NCBI RefSeq assembly: GCF_015220045.1
Contig: NZ_JADBGB010000001.1
Location: 2,597,001 to 2,661,000, forward strand
From: Marivivens aquimaris
GTDB lineage: Bacteria > Pseudomonadota > Alphaproteobacteria > Rhodobacterales > Rhodobacteraceae
Reading direction: 5' to 3'
Length of the DNA stretch: 64,000 nucleotides
Position numbers and translations under genes: made by a program. The notes beneath the pieces are model-generated. The model was not told the DNA's origin. It saw nothing but the letters and a program-made list of their open reading frames with translations, and searched no databases. The first letter of the stretch is position 1; each line of letters opens with the position of its first letter. Shown here in pieces: positions 30,345 to 39,323 of the stretch.

Positions 30345-31219
30345 TATGAGGTGAACTCGGAGCGGGCGTACCCTTGGATAAAGAGAAGAGCGGTCAGGTC
30401 GCCATGGTTGATGCGAACATCGCACTGGGCCTGCACACTCGGTTTGGCATGAAGCGCAACGCCTGTTCCGGCGCGACCCAACATACCCAGATCGTTGGCA
30501 CCGTCGCCTACAGCAATCACGTCGGCTTCTTCGATGCCAAGCTTGGCGGTAATTTCTTCAAGCGCCTGAACCTTTGCTTCACGGCCAAGGATCGGACGGC
30601 CAACCTCTCCGGTCAGCTTGCCGTCTTCGGCGATCAGCGTGTTGGCGCGGTTTTCGTCAAAGCCAATGGCCTCGGCCACGCGGCCTGTAAATGCAGTGAA
30701 ACCGCCCGACACCAGTGCAGCGTAGCCACCGTTCGCCTTCATCGTGGCGACCAGTTCGTGACCGCCGGGCATAAAGGTGATGCGGGTTTCCAGAACGTGC
30801 GGGATGACGGATTCGTCGAGGCCCTTGAGCAGACCGACCCGTTCTGTCAGCGCACCTTCGAAGTCCAGCTCACCGTTCATAGCGCGGGCGGTAATGTCGG
30901 CAACGCGCTCACCAACACCAGCCTCGGCTGCCAGTTCGTCGATGCATTCCTGACGGATCATGGTCGAATCCATGTCCGCGAGCAGCATCTTTTTCTTACG
31001 GTTTTTGGTCTCTTGAATAACGAGGTCGATTCCCGACGACTGGAGGCTTTCCCAGACCTGCCAGAAATTCGTCGGCATCGTCGGAACGCGGAACTCGGCA
31101 GCCTCTTCGACCGACAACCACTGCGCTTCACCGCCACCCCAAGCGTTTCTGAGGTTCTCAACCAGCGCGGATTCCAGTCGGCCCTCGGCGGGCGCGCAAA
31201 GCAGGGTGACGACGTACAT
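30344..31219 (-). CDS. serB: Phosphoserine phosphatase
   Basis: Last step of serine synthesis: L-phosphoserine to L-serine. The 291-residue product has an N-terminal ACT-like region (1-75) and a HAD domain with the catalytic DMDSTMI, SGGFTAFT, and VGDGANDLGMLG. The ATG at 31219 is chosen because the family begins MYVVTLL. serB is divergent from serC-serA, so the three serine genes sit around one shared intergenic region of 230 bases. Confidence 0.95.
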   Translation of the reverse strand: MYVVTLLCAPAEGRLESALVENLRNAWGGGEAQWLSVEEAAEFRVPTMPTNFWQVWESLQSSGIDLVIQETKNRKKKMLLADMDSTMIRQECIDELAAEAGVGERVADITARAMNGELDFEGALTERVGLLKGLDESVIPHVLETRITFMPGGHELVATMKANGGYAALVSGGFTAFTGRVAEAIGFDENRANTLIAEDGKLTGEVGRPILGREAKVQALEEITAKLGIEEADVIAVGDGANDLGMLGRAGTGVALHAKPSVQAQCDVRINHGDLTALLFIQGYARSEFTS

Positions 31220-31394
31220 ATCAAGGCTCCGAGCGTTGTTACAAAGGCGATGTCGCACATCCCCGACGCGGTGCCAAGTGCAACCGAAGTTTCCCCGTGT
31301 TTCCTATCGTGAACTAGGGATGTCTGTTTGCGACCATTTGTCGGAAAATGCCGTCACTTTCCTCATTGCCTTCCCTCCGACTCGGCTCTATCTC

Positions 31395-31449
31395 GGTCAG
31401 CGGGACACTCCTCCCCAACGAGGAGCGTATATCTGAGAGGGTAACACCG
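31395..31449 (+). promoter_or_regulatory. serC-motif-like leader RNA element
   Basis: The serC leader contains a hairpin CTCCTC (31408-31413)/GAGGAG (31420-31425) with loop CCCAAC, preceded by GCGGGACA and followed by an A/T-rich stretch and the ribosome site. This fits my memory of the alphaproteobacterial serC RNA motif found just before serC. The GAGGAG arm could hide or mimic a ribosome site. A covariance-model search would decide the assignment. Confidence 0.55.
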
Positions 31450-32595
31450 ATGACTATCGAACAACCGGCTACGCGGCCGGAAAACCCGCGTTTTTCCTCT
31501 GGCCCCTGCGCCAAAATCCCCACCTACGCACTCGAAAAGCTTGCTGACGCGCCTCTGGGCCGCTCGCACCGTGCTGCCGTGGGCAAGGCGAAGCTGAAAG
31601 CCGCCATCGAGGAAACCCGCGAGCTTCTGAACATCCCCGCAGACTACCGCATCGGCATCGTTCCGGCGTCGGATACCGGCGCTGTCGAAATGGCCATGTG
31701 GTCGATGCTCGGCGCACGCCACGTCGAAATGCTGGCATGGGAATCCTTCGGCTCCGGCTGGGTCACCGACGTCGTCAAGCAGCTCAAGCTGGACGCCACC
31801 GTGAAGACCGCCGACTACGGCCAGATCGTCGATTTCAACACGGTCGACTTCAACAACGACGTCGTGTTCACCTGGAATGGCACCACTTCGGGCTGCCGTC
31901 TGCCGAATGGCGACGCGATCCCTGCGAACCGCGAAGGCATCACTATCTGCGACGCAACCTCGGCTGCATTCGCGCAGGACCTGCCGTGGGACAAGCTCGA
32001 TGTGACCACCTTCTCGTGGCAGAAAGTCATGGGCGGCGAAGCTGCTCACGGCATGATCGTTCTGTCGCCGCGCGCCGTCGAGCGCCTCGAAACCTACACA
32101 CCCGCTTGGCCGCTGCCGAAAGTTTTCCGCATGACCAAGGGCGGCAAGCTGATCGAAGGCATCTTCGTCGGCGAGACCATCAACACCCCGTCGATGCTGG
32201 CTGTCGAAGACTACCTCGTCGCTCTGGATTGGGCCCGTTCGATCGGTGGCCTGAAGGCTCTGTTCGCCCGCGCTGACGCAAACGCCAAAGCCATCTGGGA
32301 CTTCTGTGACCAGAAAGATTGGATCGCCAACCTCGCAGAGGATGACGCGACCCGTTCGAACACTTCGGTCTGCCTGAAGTTCACCGACGACCGCATCAAA
32401 GACGGCGCAACCTTCGCCAAGGCCGTTGCAAAGCGCCTCGAAAAAGAAGGCGTTGCGCTGGATATCGGCGCGTACCGCGATGCGCCTGCCGGTCTGCGTA
32501 TCTGGTGTGGTGCGACGGTCGAAACCGCCGACATCGAAGCTCTGCTGCCGTGGCTCGAATGGGCCTTCGAAGCCGAAATCGAAGCACAAGCGTGA
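31450..32595 (+). CDS. serC: Phosphoserine aminotransferase
   Basis: PLP enzyme that makes 3-phosphoserine from 3-phosphohydroxypyruvate. The 381-residue product belongs to the alphaproteobacterial subfamily: [13 protein letters not shown] at the start, [13 protein letters not shown], and the PLP lysine in [15 protein letters not shown] (about Lys192). The ATG at 31450 follows GAGAGGG and matches the family start. serA lies 76 bases downstream, with a small hairpin between. Confidence 0.95.
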   Translation: MTIEQPATRPENPRFSSGPCAKIPTYALEKLADAPLGRSHRAAVGKAKLKAAIEETRELLNIPADYRIGIVPASDTGAVEMAMWSMLGARHVEMLAWESFGSGWVTDVVKQLKLDATVKTADYGQIVDFNTVDFNNDVVFTWNGTTSGCRLPNGDAIPANREGITICDATSAAFAQDLPWDKLDVTTFSWQKVMGGEAAHGMIVLSPRAVERLETYTPAWPLPKVFRMTKGGKLIEGIFVGETINTPSMLAVEDYLVALDWARSIGGLKALFARADANAKAIWDFCDQKDWIANLAEDDATRSNTSVCLKFTDDRIKDGATFAKAVAKRLEKEGVALDIGAYRDAPAGLRIWCGATVETADIEALLPWLEWAFEAEIEAQA

Positions 32596-32601
32596 TCTGA
32601 C

Positions 32602-32621
32602 GGGGCGCACTGACGCGCCCC
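32602..32621 (+). terminator. Intercistronic hairpin between serC and serA
   Basis: GGGGCGC/GCGCCCC stem with loop ACTGAC just after the serC stop. There is no long T-tract, so partial termination or 3'-end protection of serC mRNA is more likely than full termination. Confidence 0.5.
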
Positions 32622-32671
32622 TCCTTTCCCCATTCCACGGGCGAAGTGCCCGCCAGTCAAAGGAGCCCATC

Positions 32672-34267
32672 ATGGCCCCCAAAGTCCTCATTTCCGATAA
32701 GCTTTCCCCCGCTGCCGTCCAGATCTTCAAGGATCGCGGTATCGACGTCGACTTCCAGCCCGACCTTGGCAAAGACAAGGACAAGCTGGCCGAGATCATC
32801 GGCAACTACGACGGTCTCGCCATCCGCTCGGCCACCAAAGTGACCGAGAAGATCATCGAAGCCGCCACCAACCTCAAAGTCGTTGGCCGCGCCGGTATCG
32901 GGGTCGACAACGTGGACATCCCGAATGCCTCGAAAAAAGGTATCATCGTGATGAACACCCCGTTCGGCAACATGATCACCACCGCCGAGCACGCCATCGC
33001 AATGATGTTCGCCGTTGCCCGCCAGATCCCCGAAGCATCGGCTTCGACCCACGCTGGTAAGTGGGAAAAGTCGAAGTTCATGGGCGTCGAGCTCACCGGC
33101 AAGACCCTCGGCGTCATCGGCGCAGGTAACATCGGCGGCATCGTTTGCCAGCGCGCTGTCGGCCTGAAAATGAAGGTCGTTGCTTATGACCCCTTCCTGT
33201 CGGACGAACGCGCCACCGAACTGGGCGTGACCAAAGTCGAACTCGACGAGCTGTTCGCTCGCGCCGACTTCATCACCCTGCACGTTCCGCTGACGGACTC
33301 GACCCGCAACGTCATCTCGGCTGAAGCTATCGCCAAGATGAAAGACGGCGTCCGCATCATCAACTGTGCCCGCGGTGGCCTCGTTGACGAAGCCGCTCTG
33401 GCCGAAGCCCTGAAGTCGGGCAAGGTTGCCGGCGCTGCCTTCGACGTGTTCGAAACCGAGCCGGCGAAGGACTCGCCGCTCTTCAACCTGCCGAATGTCG
33501 TCTGCACCCCGCACCTCGGCGCGTCGACCACTGAAGCCCAAGAAAACGTCGCCCTTCAGGTTGCCGAACAGATTTCGGACTACTTGCTGACCGGCGCTGT
33601 CACCAACGCGCTGAACATGCCGTCGGTCACCGCCGAAGAAGCTAAGGTCATGGGTCCGTGGATCAAGCTGGCCGGTCACCTCGGTAACTTCATCGGTCAG
33701 ATGACCGACGAGCCGATCAAGGCGATCAACGTCCTTTATGACGGTGTAGCTTCGACCATGAACCTCAAGGCGCTCGATTGCGGCGTCGTTGCGGGCATCA
33801 TGAAAAAGGCCAACCCCGACGTAAACATGGTGTCGGCTCCGGTCATCGCCAAAGAGCGTGGCGTGAAGATCTCGACCACCACGCAGGACCAGTCGGGTGC
33901 GTTCGAAGGCTACATCAAAGTGACCGTCGTCACCGAAAAGAAAGAGCGTTCGGTTGCGGGCACCGTCTTCTCGGATGGCAAGCCGCGCTTCATCCAGATC
34001 AAGGGCATCAACGTCGACGCCGAAGTCGGTGAACACATGCTCTACACCACCAACGAAGACGTACCGGGCATCATCGGTACCCTCGGCGGCACCCTTGGTG
34101 ATCACGGCGTGAACATCGCGAACTTTACCCTCGGCCGTTCGAACTCGGGCGGTGAAGCCATCGCGCTGCTCTACGTTGACGATGCGCTGTCGACCGACGT
34201 GCTGAAAGCCCTCGAAGCGACCGGCAAGTTCAAGCAGGTCAAACCGCTGACCTTTGACATCGCCTGA
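32672..34267 (+). CDS. serA: D-3-phosphoglycerate dehydrogenase
   Basis: First committed enzyme of serine synthesis. The 531-residue long form has a nucleotide-binding motif (GVIGAGNIGGIVCQRAVG), the catalytic His region CTPHLGASTTEAQ, an intervening ASB domain, and a C-terminal ACT domain (NEDVPGIIGTLGGTLGDHGV), which in related enzymes can bind serine. The ATG at 32672 is preceded by AAGGAG; a much longer in-frame extension overlaps serC and is rejected. Terminated by a strong hairpin. Confidence 0.96.
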   Translation: MAPKVLISDKLSPAAVQIFKDRGIDVDFQPDLGKDKDKLAEIIGNYDGLAIRSATKVTEKIIEAATNLKVVGRAGIGVDNVDIPNASKKGIIVMNTPFGNMITTAEHAIAMMFAVARQIPEASASTHAGKWEKSKFMGVELTGKTLGVIGAGNIGGIVCQRAVGLKMKVVAYDPFLSDERATELGVTKVELDELFARADFITLHVPLTDSTRNVISAEAIAKMKDGVRIINCARGGLVDEAALAEALKSGKVAGAAFDVFETEPAKDSPLFNLPNVVCTPHLGASTTEAQENVALQVAEQISDYLLTGAVTNALNMPSVTAEEAKVMGPWIKLAGHLGNFIGQMTDEPIKAINVLYDGVASTMNLKALDCGVVAGIMKKANPDVNMVSAPVIAKERGVKISTTTQDQSGAFEGYIKVTVVTEKKERSVAGTVFSDGKPRFIQIKGINVDAEVGEHMLYTTNEDVPGIIGTLGGTLGDHGVNIANFTLGRSNSGGEAIALLYVDDALSTDVLKALEATGKFKQVKPLTFDIA

Positions 34268-34290
34268 TCAATTCAGCGACACAGTGACCG

Positions 34291-34317
34291 AAAGGGGCGG
34301 ACAATCCGCCCCTTTTT
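34291..34317 (+). terminator. serA terminator
   Basis: Stem AAGGGGCGGA/TCCGCCCCTT (10 bp, loop CAA) followed by TTT, 25 bases after the serA stop. Confidence 0.9.
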
Positions 34318-34381
34318 CATGTTGCGGACGTGACATTGTTACCCTCCGCGACATATCCCTCTCCTGCAAACGGAGCACATT

Positions 34382-35095
34382 ATGATTTATGCTATTGGTG
34401 ATATTCACGGGCAATTGGCCGAACTGGACCGCGTTCTCAGCCTGATCGAGGCGGACGGCGGCGCGGACGCCCACATCGTTTTTCTGGGTGACTATACGGA
34501 CCGCGGCCCCGACAGCCGCGGCGTTCTCGACCGCCTGATTAATGGCGTCAGCCAAGGCCGCCGCTGGACCGTCCTGCGCGGCAACCACGACCGCATGTTC
34601 TGCCGATACCTCACCGACGGCAACGAACACGACGAGCGCATCAAGTCCGGCAAAGGCTGGCTGAACCCCTCCCTTGGCGGCCCCACGACCCTCGCCAGCT
34701 ACGGCGTCAACGTCGAAGAGGGCGACATCCTCAAGCGCGCGCAGGCCGCCGTCCCGCCCGAGCACTTGGCGTTCCTCGAAAGCCGCTCGCTCTGGTACGA
34801 AACCGACGATCTGCTGTTCGTCCATGCCGGCATCAAACCTGGCGTGCCGATGGACGAGCAGGACGAAGATGACCTGATCTGGATCCGCGAAGGATTCCTT
34901 GATTACGAAGAGCCCTTCGACAAGCTTATCGTGCATGGCCACACCGCGCTCGAACAGCCGACACACTTCGGCAACCGCATCGACATCGATAGCGGCGCGG
35001 GCTATGATCGGCCGCTGACCGCTGCCGTCTTTGAAGGGACCGACTGTTTCATCCTGACCGAGACGGGACGCGTGCCGCTGCTACCCACAGTCTGA
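34382..35095 (+). CDS. Metallophosphoesterase, PPP/ApaH-type
   Basis: 237-residue cytoplasmic phosphatase with all core motifs of the PPP group: GDIHG, GDYTDRGPDS, LRGNHD, and later histidines in VHAGIKPG and VHGHTALEQP. Such enzymes act as protein serine/threonine phosphatases or as bis(5'-nucleosyl)-tetraphosphatases; sequence alone does not separate these. It starts after the serA terminator and is followed 9 bases later by selU. Confidence 0.88.
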   Translation: MIYAIGDIHGQLAELDRVLSLIEADGGADAHIVFLGDYTDRGPDSRGVLDRLINGVSQGRRWTVLRGNHDRMFCRYLTDGNEHDERIKSGKGWLNPSLGGPTTLASYGVNVEEGDILKRAQAAVPPEHLAFLESRSLWYETDDLLFVHAGIKPGVPMDEQDEDDLIWIREGFLDYEEPFDKLIVHGHTALEQPTHFGNRIDIDSGAGYDRPLTAAVFEGTDCFILTETGRVPLLPTV

Positions 35096-35104
35096 TCAGA
35101 GAAA

Positions 35105-36154
35105 ATGCCGCAGGAATTCAAGACACTGGCCGACCTTCTGGCGCACGGCTTCGACACCGTCATCGACGTGCGCTCGCCTGCCGAATTTGCCGAGGACCAC
35201 ATCCCTGGCGCCGTCAGTATGCCGGCCATGTCGAACGACGAACGCGCGCGCGTGGGCACGATCTACAAACAGATCAGCCCGTTCGAGGCCAAAAAGGTCG
35301 GCGCCGCCATCGTTGCCCGCAACGTGGCCAGCCACATCGATCGTCACATGCAGCAGAAGAACGGTAGCTGGAAGCCGCTCGTTTATTGCTGGCGCGGCGG
35401 TCAGCGGTCGGGTTCTGTGGCGATCATTCTCAAACAGATCGGCTGGCGCACGGACACCATTCAGGGCGGCTATCAGACCTACCGCCGTCTGGTGCATCAC
35501 GCGCTTTACGATAACGAAATCCCGCACCGCTTCATCCTGCTGGACGGCAACACCGGCACGGCAAAGACCGACGTTCTGAAAAAGCTCGCCGCGATGGGGG
35601 TGCAGACGCTCGATCTCGAAGGCATGGCGAACCACCGTGGTTCGATGCTCGGCGCGATAGGCGATCAGCCGAGCCAGAAGATGTTCGAATCCCGAATCGC
35701 CTGCGCCCTTGCCCAGCTTGATCCGGCCAAGCCCGTTCTCGTCGAGGCCGAGAGCAGCAAAATTGGCAAAATGATCGTCCCGCCGATGGTCTGGAAAGCG
35801 ATGTGCGCTGCGCCGCGCGTCGACATTTCAGCCCCGCTCGAGGCCCGTGTCGAGTACCTGACCCGCGCCTATGACGACGTGACCGCCGCCCCGCGCCGCT
35901 TGAAGACGCTGATCCAGCCGCTCCGCACGTTCCGTGGCAACGAAACCGTCGATCAGTGGGAAAAGCTGCTGGAGGCCGAGGATTTCCCCGCTCTCGCGGC
36001 GTCGCTCATCATCGACCACTACGATCCGGCCTACAACAAGTCGCGCAGCGTCCACGACTTTACGCTGCTCGCGACGGTCGAGGCGGACAAGCTGGACGAG
36101 GCGGGCCAGACCCGCCTCGCCGAGCAGATCGCAGAGATCGTCAGCTCACGGTAA
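35105..36154 (+). CDS. selU: tRNA 2-selenouridine synthase
   Basis: Converts 2-thiouridine at tRNA wobble U34 to 2-selenouridine through a geranylated intermediate, using selenophosphate. The 349-residue protein has an N-terminal rhodanese domain with the active-site cysteine in YCWRGGQRSGS and a C-terminal P-loop region (LDGNTGTAKTDVL) followed by LVEAESSKIG. It is convergent with, and overlaps by 14 bases, the gene for its selenophosphate supplier SelD. Confidence 0.94.
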   Translation: MPQEFKTLADLLAHGFDTVIDVRSPAEFAEDHIPGAVSMPAMSNDERARVGTIYKQISPFEAKKVGAAIVARNVASHIDRHMQQKNGSWKPLVYCWRGGQRSGSVAIILKQIGWRTDTIQGGYQTYRRLVHHALYDNEIPHRFILLDGNTGTAKTDVLKKLAAMGVQTLDLEGMANHRGSMLGAIGDQPSQKMFESRIACALAQLDPAKPVLVEAESSKIGKMIVPPMVWKAMCAAPRVDISAPLEARVEYLTRAYDDVTAAPRRLKTLIQPLRTFRGNETVDQWEKLLEAEDFPALAASLIIDHYDPAYNKSRSVHDFTLLATVEADKLDEAGQTRLAEQIAEIVSSR

Positions 36155-38291
36155 TCCCGTCAGCCTTGGTCATCTTCCCAATGATCGCAGCTTTGTAGCC
36201 GCTCAGGAGAAGCTGTTGTCGCAGCTCTTCGGATTTTTCGGCGGGCACAACTGCCATTAAGCCGCCCGCCGTCTGGGGATCGAACAGCAGGTCGAACTTC
36301 GGGCTACGGTTGCCGTAGATCGCACCTGCGCCACCTCGGTTCTCCGCCCAGATGGTCGAACGAACGCCCTGCTCTGACAGCTCCTCCGCACCCGCCAATG
36401 TCGGCACATCTTTCAGTGTGATCTGCGCGCCAAGGCCGCTGGCTTCGCAGATGTTGGCGAGGTGCCCTGCCAGCCCGAAACCGGTGATGTCCGTCATCGC
36501 GCGGGCATCAGGCGCAAGGATGCGGCTCGCCTCCGCCTGCGTTTGCAGCATCGCGTCATAGGTCGCCACGACGTCCCGCCCTTTGGCGAGGCCGCGCATC
36601 TCTCCGGCCATCACAACACCCGCGCCGATGGGTTGCGTGATGATGATCGCGTCGCCTGCCTCCGCCCCTTCGAGCGTGATGGGACGGTCACAAATGCCTG
36701 TAATCGTAAAGCCGATCGTCAGCTCGCTGCCGATGGACGAGTGCCCGCCGACAATCGCCGCGCCCGCCTGCCCGAGGACATCGGCAGCAGCGCCAGTAAT
36801 TTCTGCCATCGTACGCCGTTGTAGCGCGTCCGACATGCGCGGCAGGATGATCTGGACCGTCGCGGCAGAGGGCTTCGCACCCATCCCCCAAACATCGCCC
36901 AACGCATGGATCGCCGCGATACGCGTCATCATAACCGGATCTTCGGTGAAAGCCCGCAGGTGGTCAGTGGTCATCACCTGTTTCTGACCGTTCACATCCA
37001 TGATCGCGGCATCATCGCCTTTGACGGACTGGATGTCGGGGCGGTCGTGCTGCGGCAGGTCAGCCAACGCTTCCTTTAGCGCGGACCGCCCGACCTTTGC
37101 CCCGCATCCTCCACAAAGCGGCGCATCACCGAGTTCCTCGCGCACGCCCTTCGCGACCTGAGATGGAAGCTTCGCAAGGCCCATCTGCGGCAGGTCGCTA
37201 AATTTGCGCATGAATTTGGTGTCGATGTGGTTCTTCCACTTCCACAGCAGCGGCCCCTTGAAAGACTGGCCCAGCTTTTCAGCTAGCGCCGACTGCCCCC
37301 CCAACGAAACGAGTTTCAGGTAGTCCTTCTGCGGCTGGTAGCCCTTCAGCGGCTCGCCCGACAGTTCAGCCTTCAGGTTATGAAACAGCGTCTTGGCCGA
37401 GCGCACTGCGAACACACCCGCCTTGGGACGCGGCGCGTGGCGCATGTAGCAACAGTCCCCCGCAGCAAAGACGTGGGGATCGCTGGATTGCAGCGTCGGC
37501 CCGACACTGACAAACCCGTGGTAGAGCGTCAGGCCCGTCTTTTTTAGCCACTCATGCGGACGCGCCCCCGCCGCACCGCAGACGAAATCCGCAGGGATCG
37601 GCGTCCCGCCTTCCAGCAGAACCGCGTCAGAGGTGATCCGGTCGACCTTGGCATCCTCGGCCAGCTCCACCCCGTTCGTCTCCAGCGCTTCCAGCAGATG
37701 CTTTCGGGCATCATCACCGAATTGGGAAAGCACCTTGCCGCTGTCGATCAGCGTCACGCGGTGATCCTTGTGCCGCAGCGCATGAGCCATCGCCATCGCA
37801 AGTTCAGCACCCGCAACACCGCCGCCGATCACCGCGACACGCGGACGGGTTGCGGATTTGCGATAGCTATCCCACCGCTCGGCGAACCGGTCGAGCGGCT
37901 TGGCAGGCACGGCGTGTTCGGCAAAGCCTTCGATATCCGGCATTTCGGACGTGATCCCCACGTCGATAGACGCCACATCATAGGCGACCTTGCGATCCCC
38001 GACGGTGATCGTCTTTGCATTCGTATCAATCGCGCTGGCCTTGCCGGTGATGATCCGCGCACCTGCGAAACGGGCGAGCTTGACCAGGTCGATATCCAGC
38101 TCGTCCTTGGTGTAGTGCCCCGCCACGAACCCCGGCAGCATCCCCGAATATGGCGCGGTTGGCGCGGGATTGATGACAGTGACGCGCACCCCCGCCAGAG
38201 GCTTCATTCCCCACATCCGCAGGACCAGCGCGTGAGTGTGCCCCCCTCCGATCAGCACCAGATCGCGGGTCAGGGGAATGGTGGTCTGCAT
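36141..38291 (-). CDS. selD: Bifunctional NADH-dehydrogenase-like flavoprotein / selenide,water dikinase
   Basis: 716-residue fusion. Residues about 1-375 form a pyridine-nucleotide-disulfide oxidoreductase domain related to NDH-2/FIP enzymes (LVLIGGGHTHALVLR; AVIGGGVAGAELAMAMAH; FAAGDCCYM). Residues about 380-716 form SelD, which makes selenophosphate from selenide and ATP, with the catalytic cysteine/lysine region LCGGCGAKVG and metal motifs DDAAIMD and TTDHLRAF. The active position is Cys and not Sec. The fusion is known in other bacteria and algae; the flavoprotein may reduce a selenium compound to selenide, which is inference. Confidence 0.94.
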   Translation of the reverse strand: MQTTIPLTRDLVLIGGGHTHALVLRMWGMKPLAGVRVTVINPAPTAPYSGMLPGFVAGHYTKDELDIDLVKLARFAGARIITGKASAIDTNAKTITVGDRKVAYDVASIDVGITSEMPDIEGFAEHAVPAKPLDRFAERWDSYRKSATRPRVAVIGGGVAGAELAMAMAHALRHKDHRVTLIDSGKVLSQFGDDARKHLLEALETNGVELAEDAKVDRITSDAVLLEGGTPIPADFVCGAAGARPHEWLKKTGLTLYHGFVSVGPTLQSSDPHVFAAGDCCYMRHAPRPKAGVFAVRSAKTLFHNLKAELSGEPLKGYQPQKDYLKLVSLGGQSALAEKLGQSFKGPLLWKWKNHIDTKFMRKFSDLPQMGLAKLPSQVAKGVREELGDAPLCGGCGAKVGRSALKEALADLPQHDRPDIQSVKGDDAAIMDVNGQKQVMTTDHLRAFTEDPVMMTRIAAIHALGDVWGMGAKPSAATVQIILPRMSDALQRRTMAEITGAAADVLGQAGAAIVGGHSSIGSELTIGFTITGICDRPITLEGAEAGDAIIITQPIGAGVVMAGEMRGLAKGRDVVATYDAMLQTQAEASRILAPDARAMTDITGFGLAGHLANICEASGLGAQITLKDVPTLAGAEELSEQGVRSTIWAENRGGAGAIYGNRSPKFDLLFDPQTAGGLMAVVPAEKSEELRQQLLLSGYKAAIIGKMTKADGITVS

Positions 38292-38303
38292 GCTCTGCCT
38301 CGG

Positions 38304-39323
38304 TTATTCGTAGCCCGTCATTTCCAGATAACCCCGCCCCGTATGGGTACCCGTCACAGTGACAGGGCCCTCCCAATACTGGGTCGTCAGCGGCATCCAT
38401 GAATCCGGATTAATAGCGGATACAGTGACATCCAAGCCCCGCTCAGGCAACTGGACTTGCCACCGGACGGGCACCTCCGGACCGCTCGTCGGACTGTTTT
38501 CAAGCGGCTCAGCCATAAAGGCACCGTCGGCAAAAGCTGTCGTCCTGCCATCCGCATCGATCCAAGTGGCAGAGGTGTAGGTATCGGTCCCTCGCAGGCG
38601 GAACCCCATCAGCTTGTCACCGTCGTCGAAGGACAGCGAGAACCAGTCCCAGCCGCTCTGATCCTCGGCAAGCGGCTGGGACGACCATTCGCGATCGAGC
38701 CACGCGTTGCCGGTGACGTGGATCTCTTCGTTGCCGATGGTAAGGGTTCCGTCGACCTCAAGAAACGGCTGGGAGTAGTAATAGGACGCCTGCCCGCCCG
38801 CCGATTTGACGGAGTAACCATCTTCCCCGTGAAACACGAGCGGCCCCGTTTCGCTCAGCGACAGGTCGTAGCGCCAATCGGTGCCCGAGGCGGTCATGTG
38901 GCTGAAGTCCAGTTCCCAGTCGTCGATCCATGCGGAAAGCTCCTGATCCAACGCTCCCGCCTGTCCGATCCCGCCGCGCCCGAACCGCTCGGCCGTGTAG
39001 TGCGCATCCTCGGTCGTTAGCGCCGCGTGACCCATCCAGACCTGCGGGGAATCCCACCCCTCCGCCTCCTCTGGGGCGAGGGCGCTTCGGAACAACGTCC
39101 ACTGCACGCCGTATTCCGCACCGTCATCGCCCGTCAGGTTCGCGGTCACATACCACCACTCGATCCGGTACTCGGGGTGCGCGCCGTGATCGGTCGGAAA
39201 GTTGAATGTGTTGCCCCTCTGAGGAAGCGCAAAACCGTCCGCATCAGAGCCTAATCCAGCGAAACCTTGGCCAAACGCCGCAAACGGCCAGAGCAGGAGA
39301 AAGGCGAGCAATCTAGCGTTCAT
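38304..39323 (-). CDS. AttH/CrtC-like lipocalin-fold protein
   Basis: 339-residue exported protein with a signal peptide ending AFG. It has the EYRIEWWYVTANL pattern and WMGHAALT typical of the lipocalin-like AttH/carotenoid-hydratase family, and a second barrel with GNAWLDREWSSQPL. No carotenoid genes are nearby, so true hydratase activity is unlikely. It follows an FtsX-type permease (11-base overlap) and an ABC ATPase, the order of AttEFGH-type systems, suggesting that it binds or receives a lipophilic compound. Confidence 0.85.
   Translation of the reverse strand: MNARLLAFLLLWPFAAFGQGFAGLGSDADGFALPQRGNTFNFPTDHGAHPEYRIEWWYVTANLTGDDGAEYGVQWTLFRSALAPEEAEGWDSPQVWMGHAALTTEDAHYTAERFGRGGIGQAGALDQELSAWIDDWELDFSHMTASGTDWRYDLSLSETGPLVFHGEDGYSVKSAGGQASYYYSQPFLEVDGTLTIGNEEIHVTGNAWLDREWSSQPLAEDQSGWDWFSLSFDDGDKLMGFRLRGTDTYTSATWIDADGRTTAFADGAFMAEPLENSPTSGPEVPVRWQVQLPERGLDVTVSAINPDSWMPLTTQYWEGPVTVTGTHTGRGYLEMTGYE

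Noticed and set aside
32426..32671. Upstream extension of serA into serC
   Set aside because: It would overlap the end of serC by 170 bases in another frame; a strong ribosome site and family start are at 32672.
38304..39323. True carotenoid 1,2-hydratase
   Set aside because: The signal peptide, the ABC/FtsX operon context and the lack of carotenoid genes favour an AttH-like binding role.
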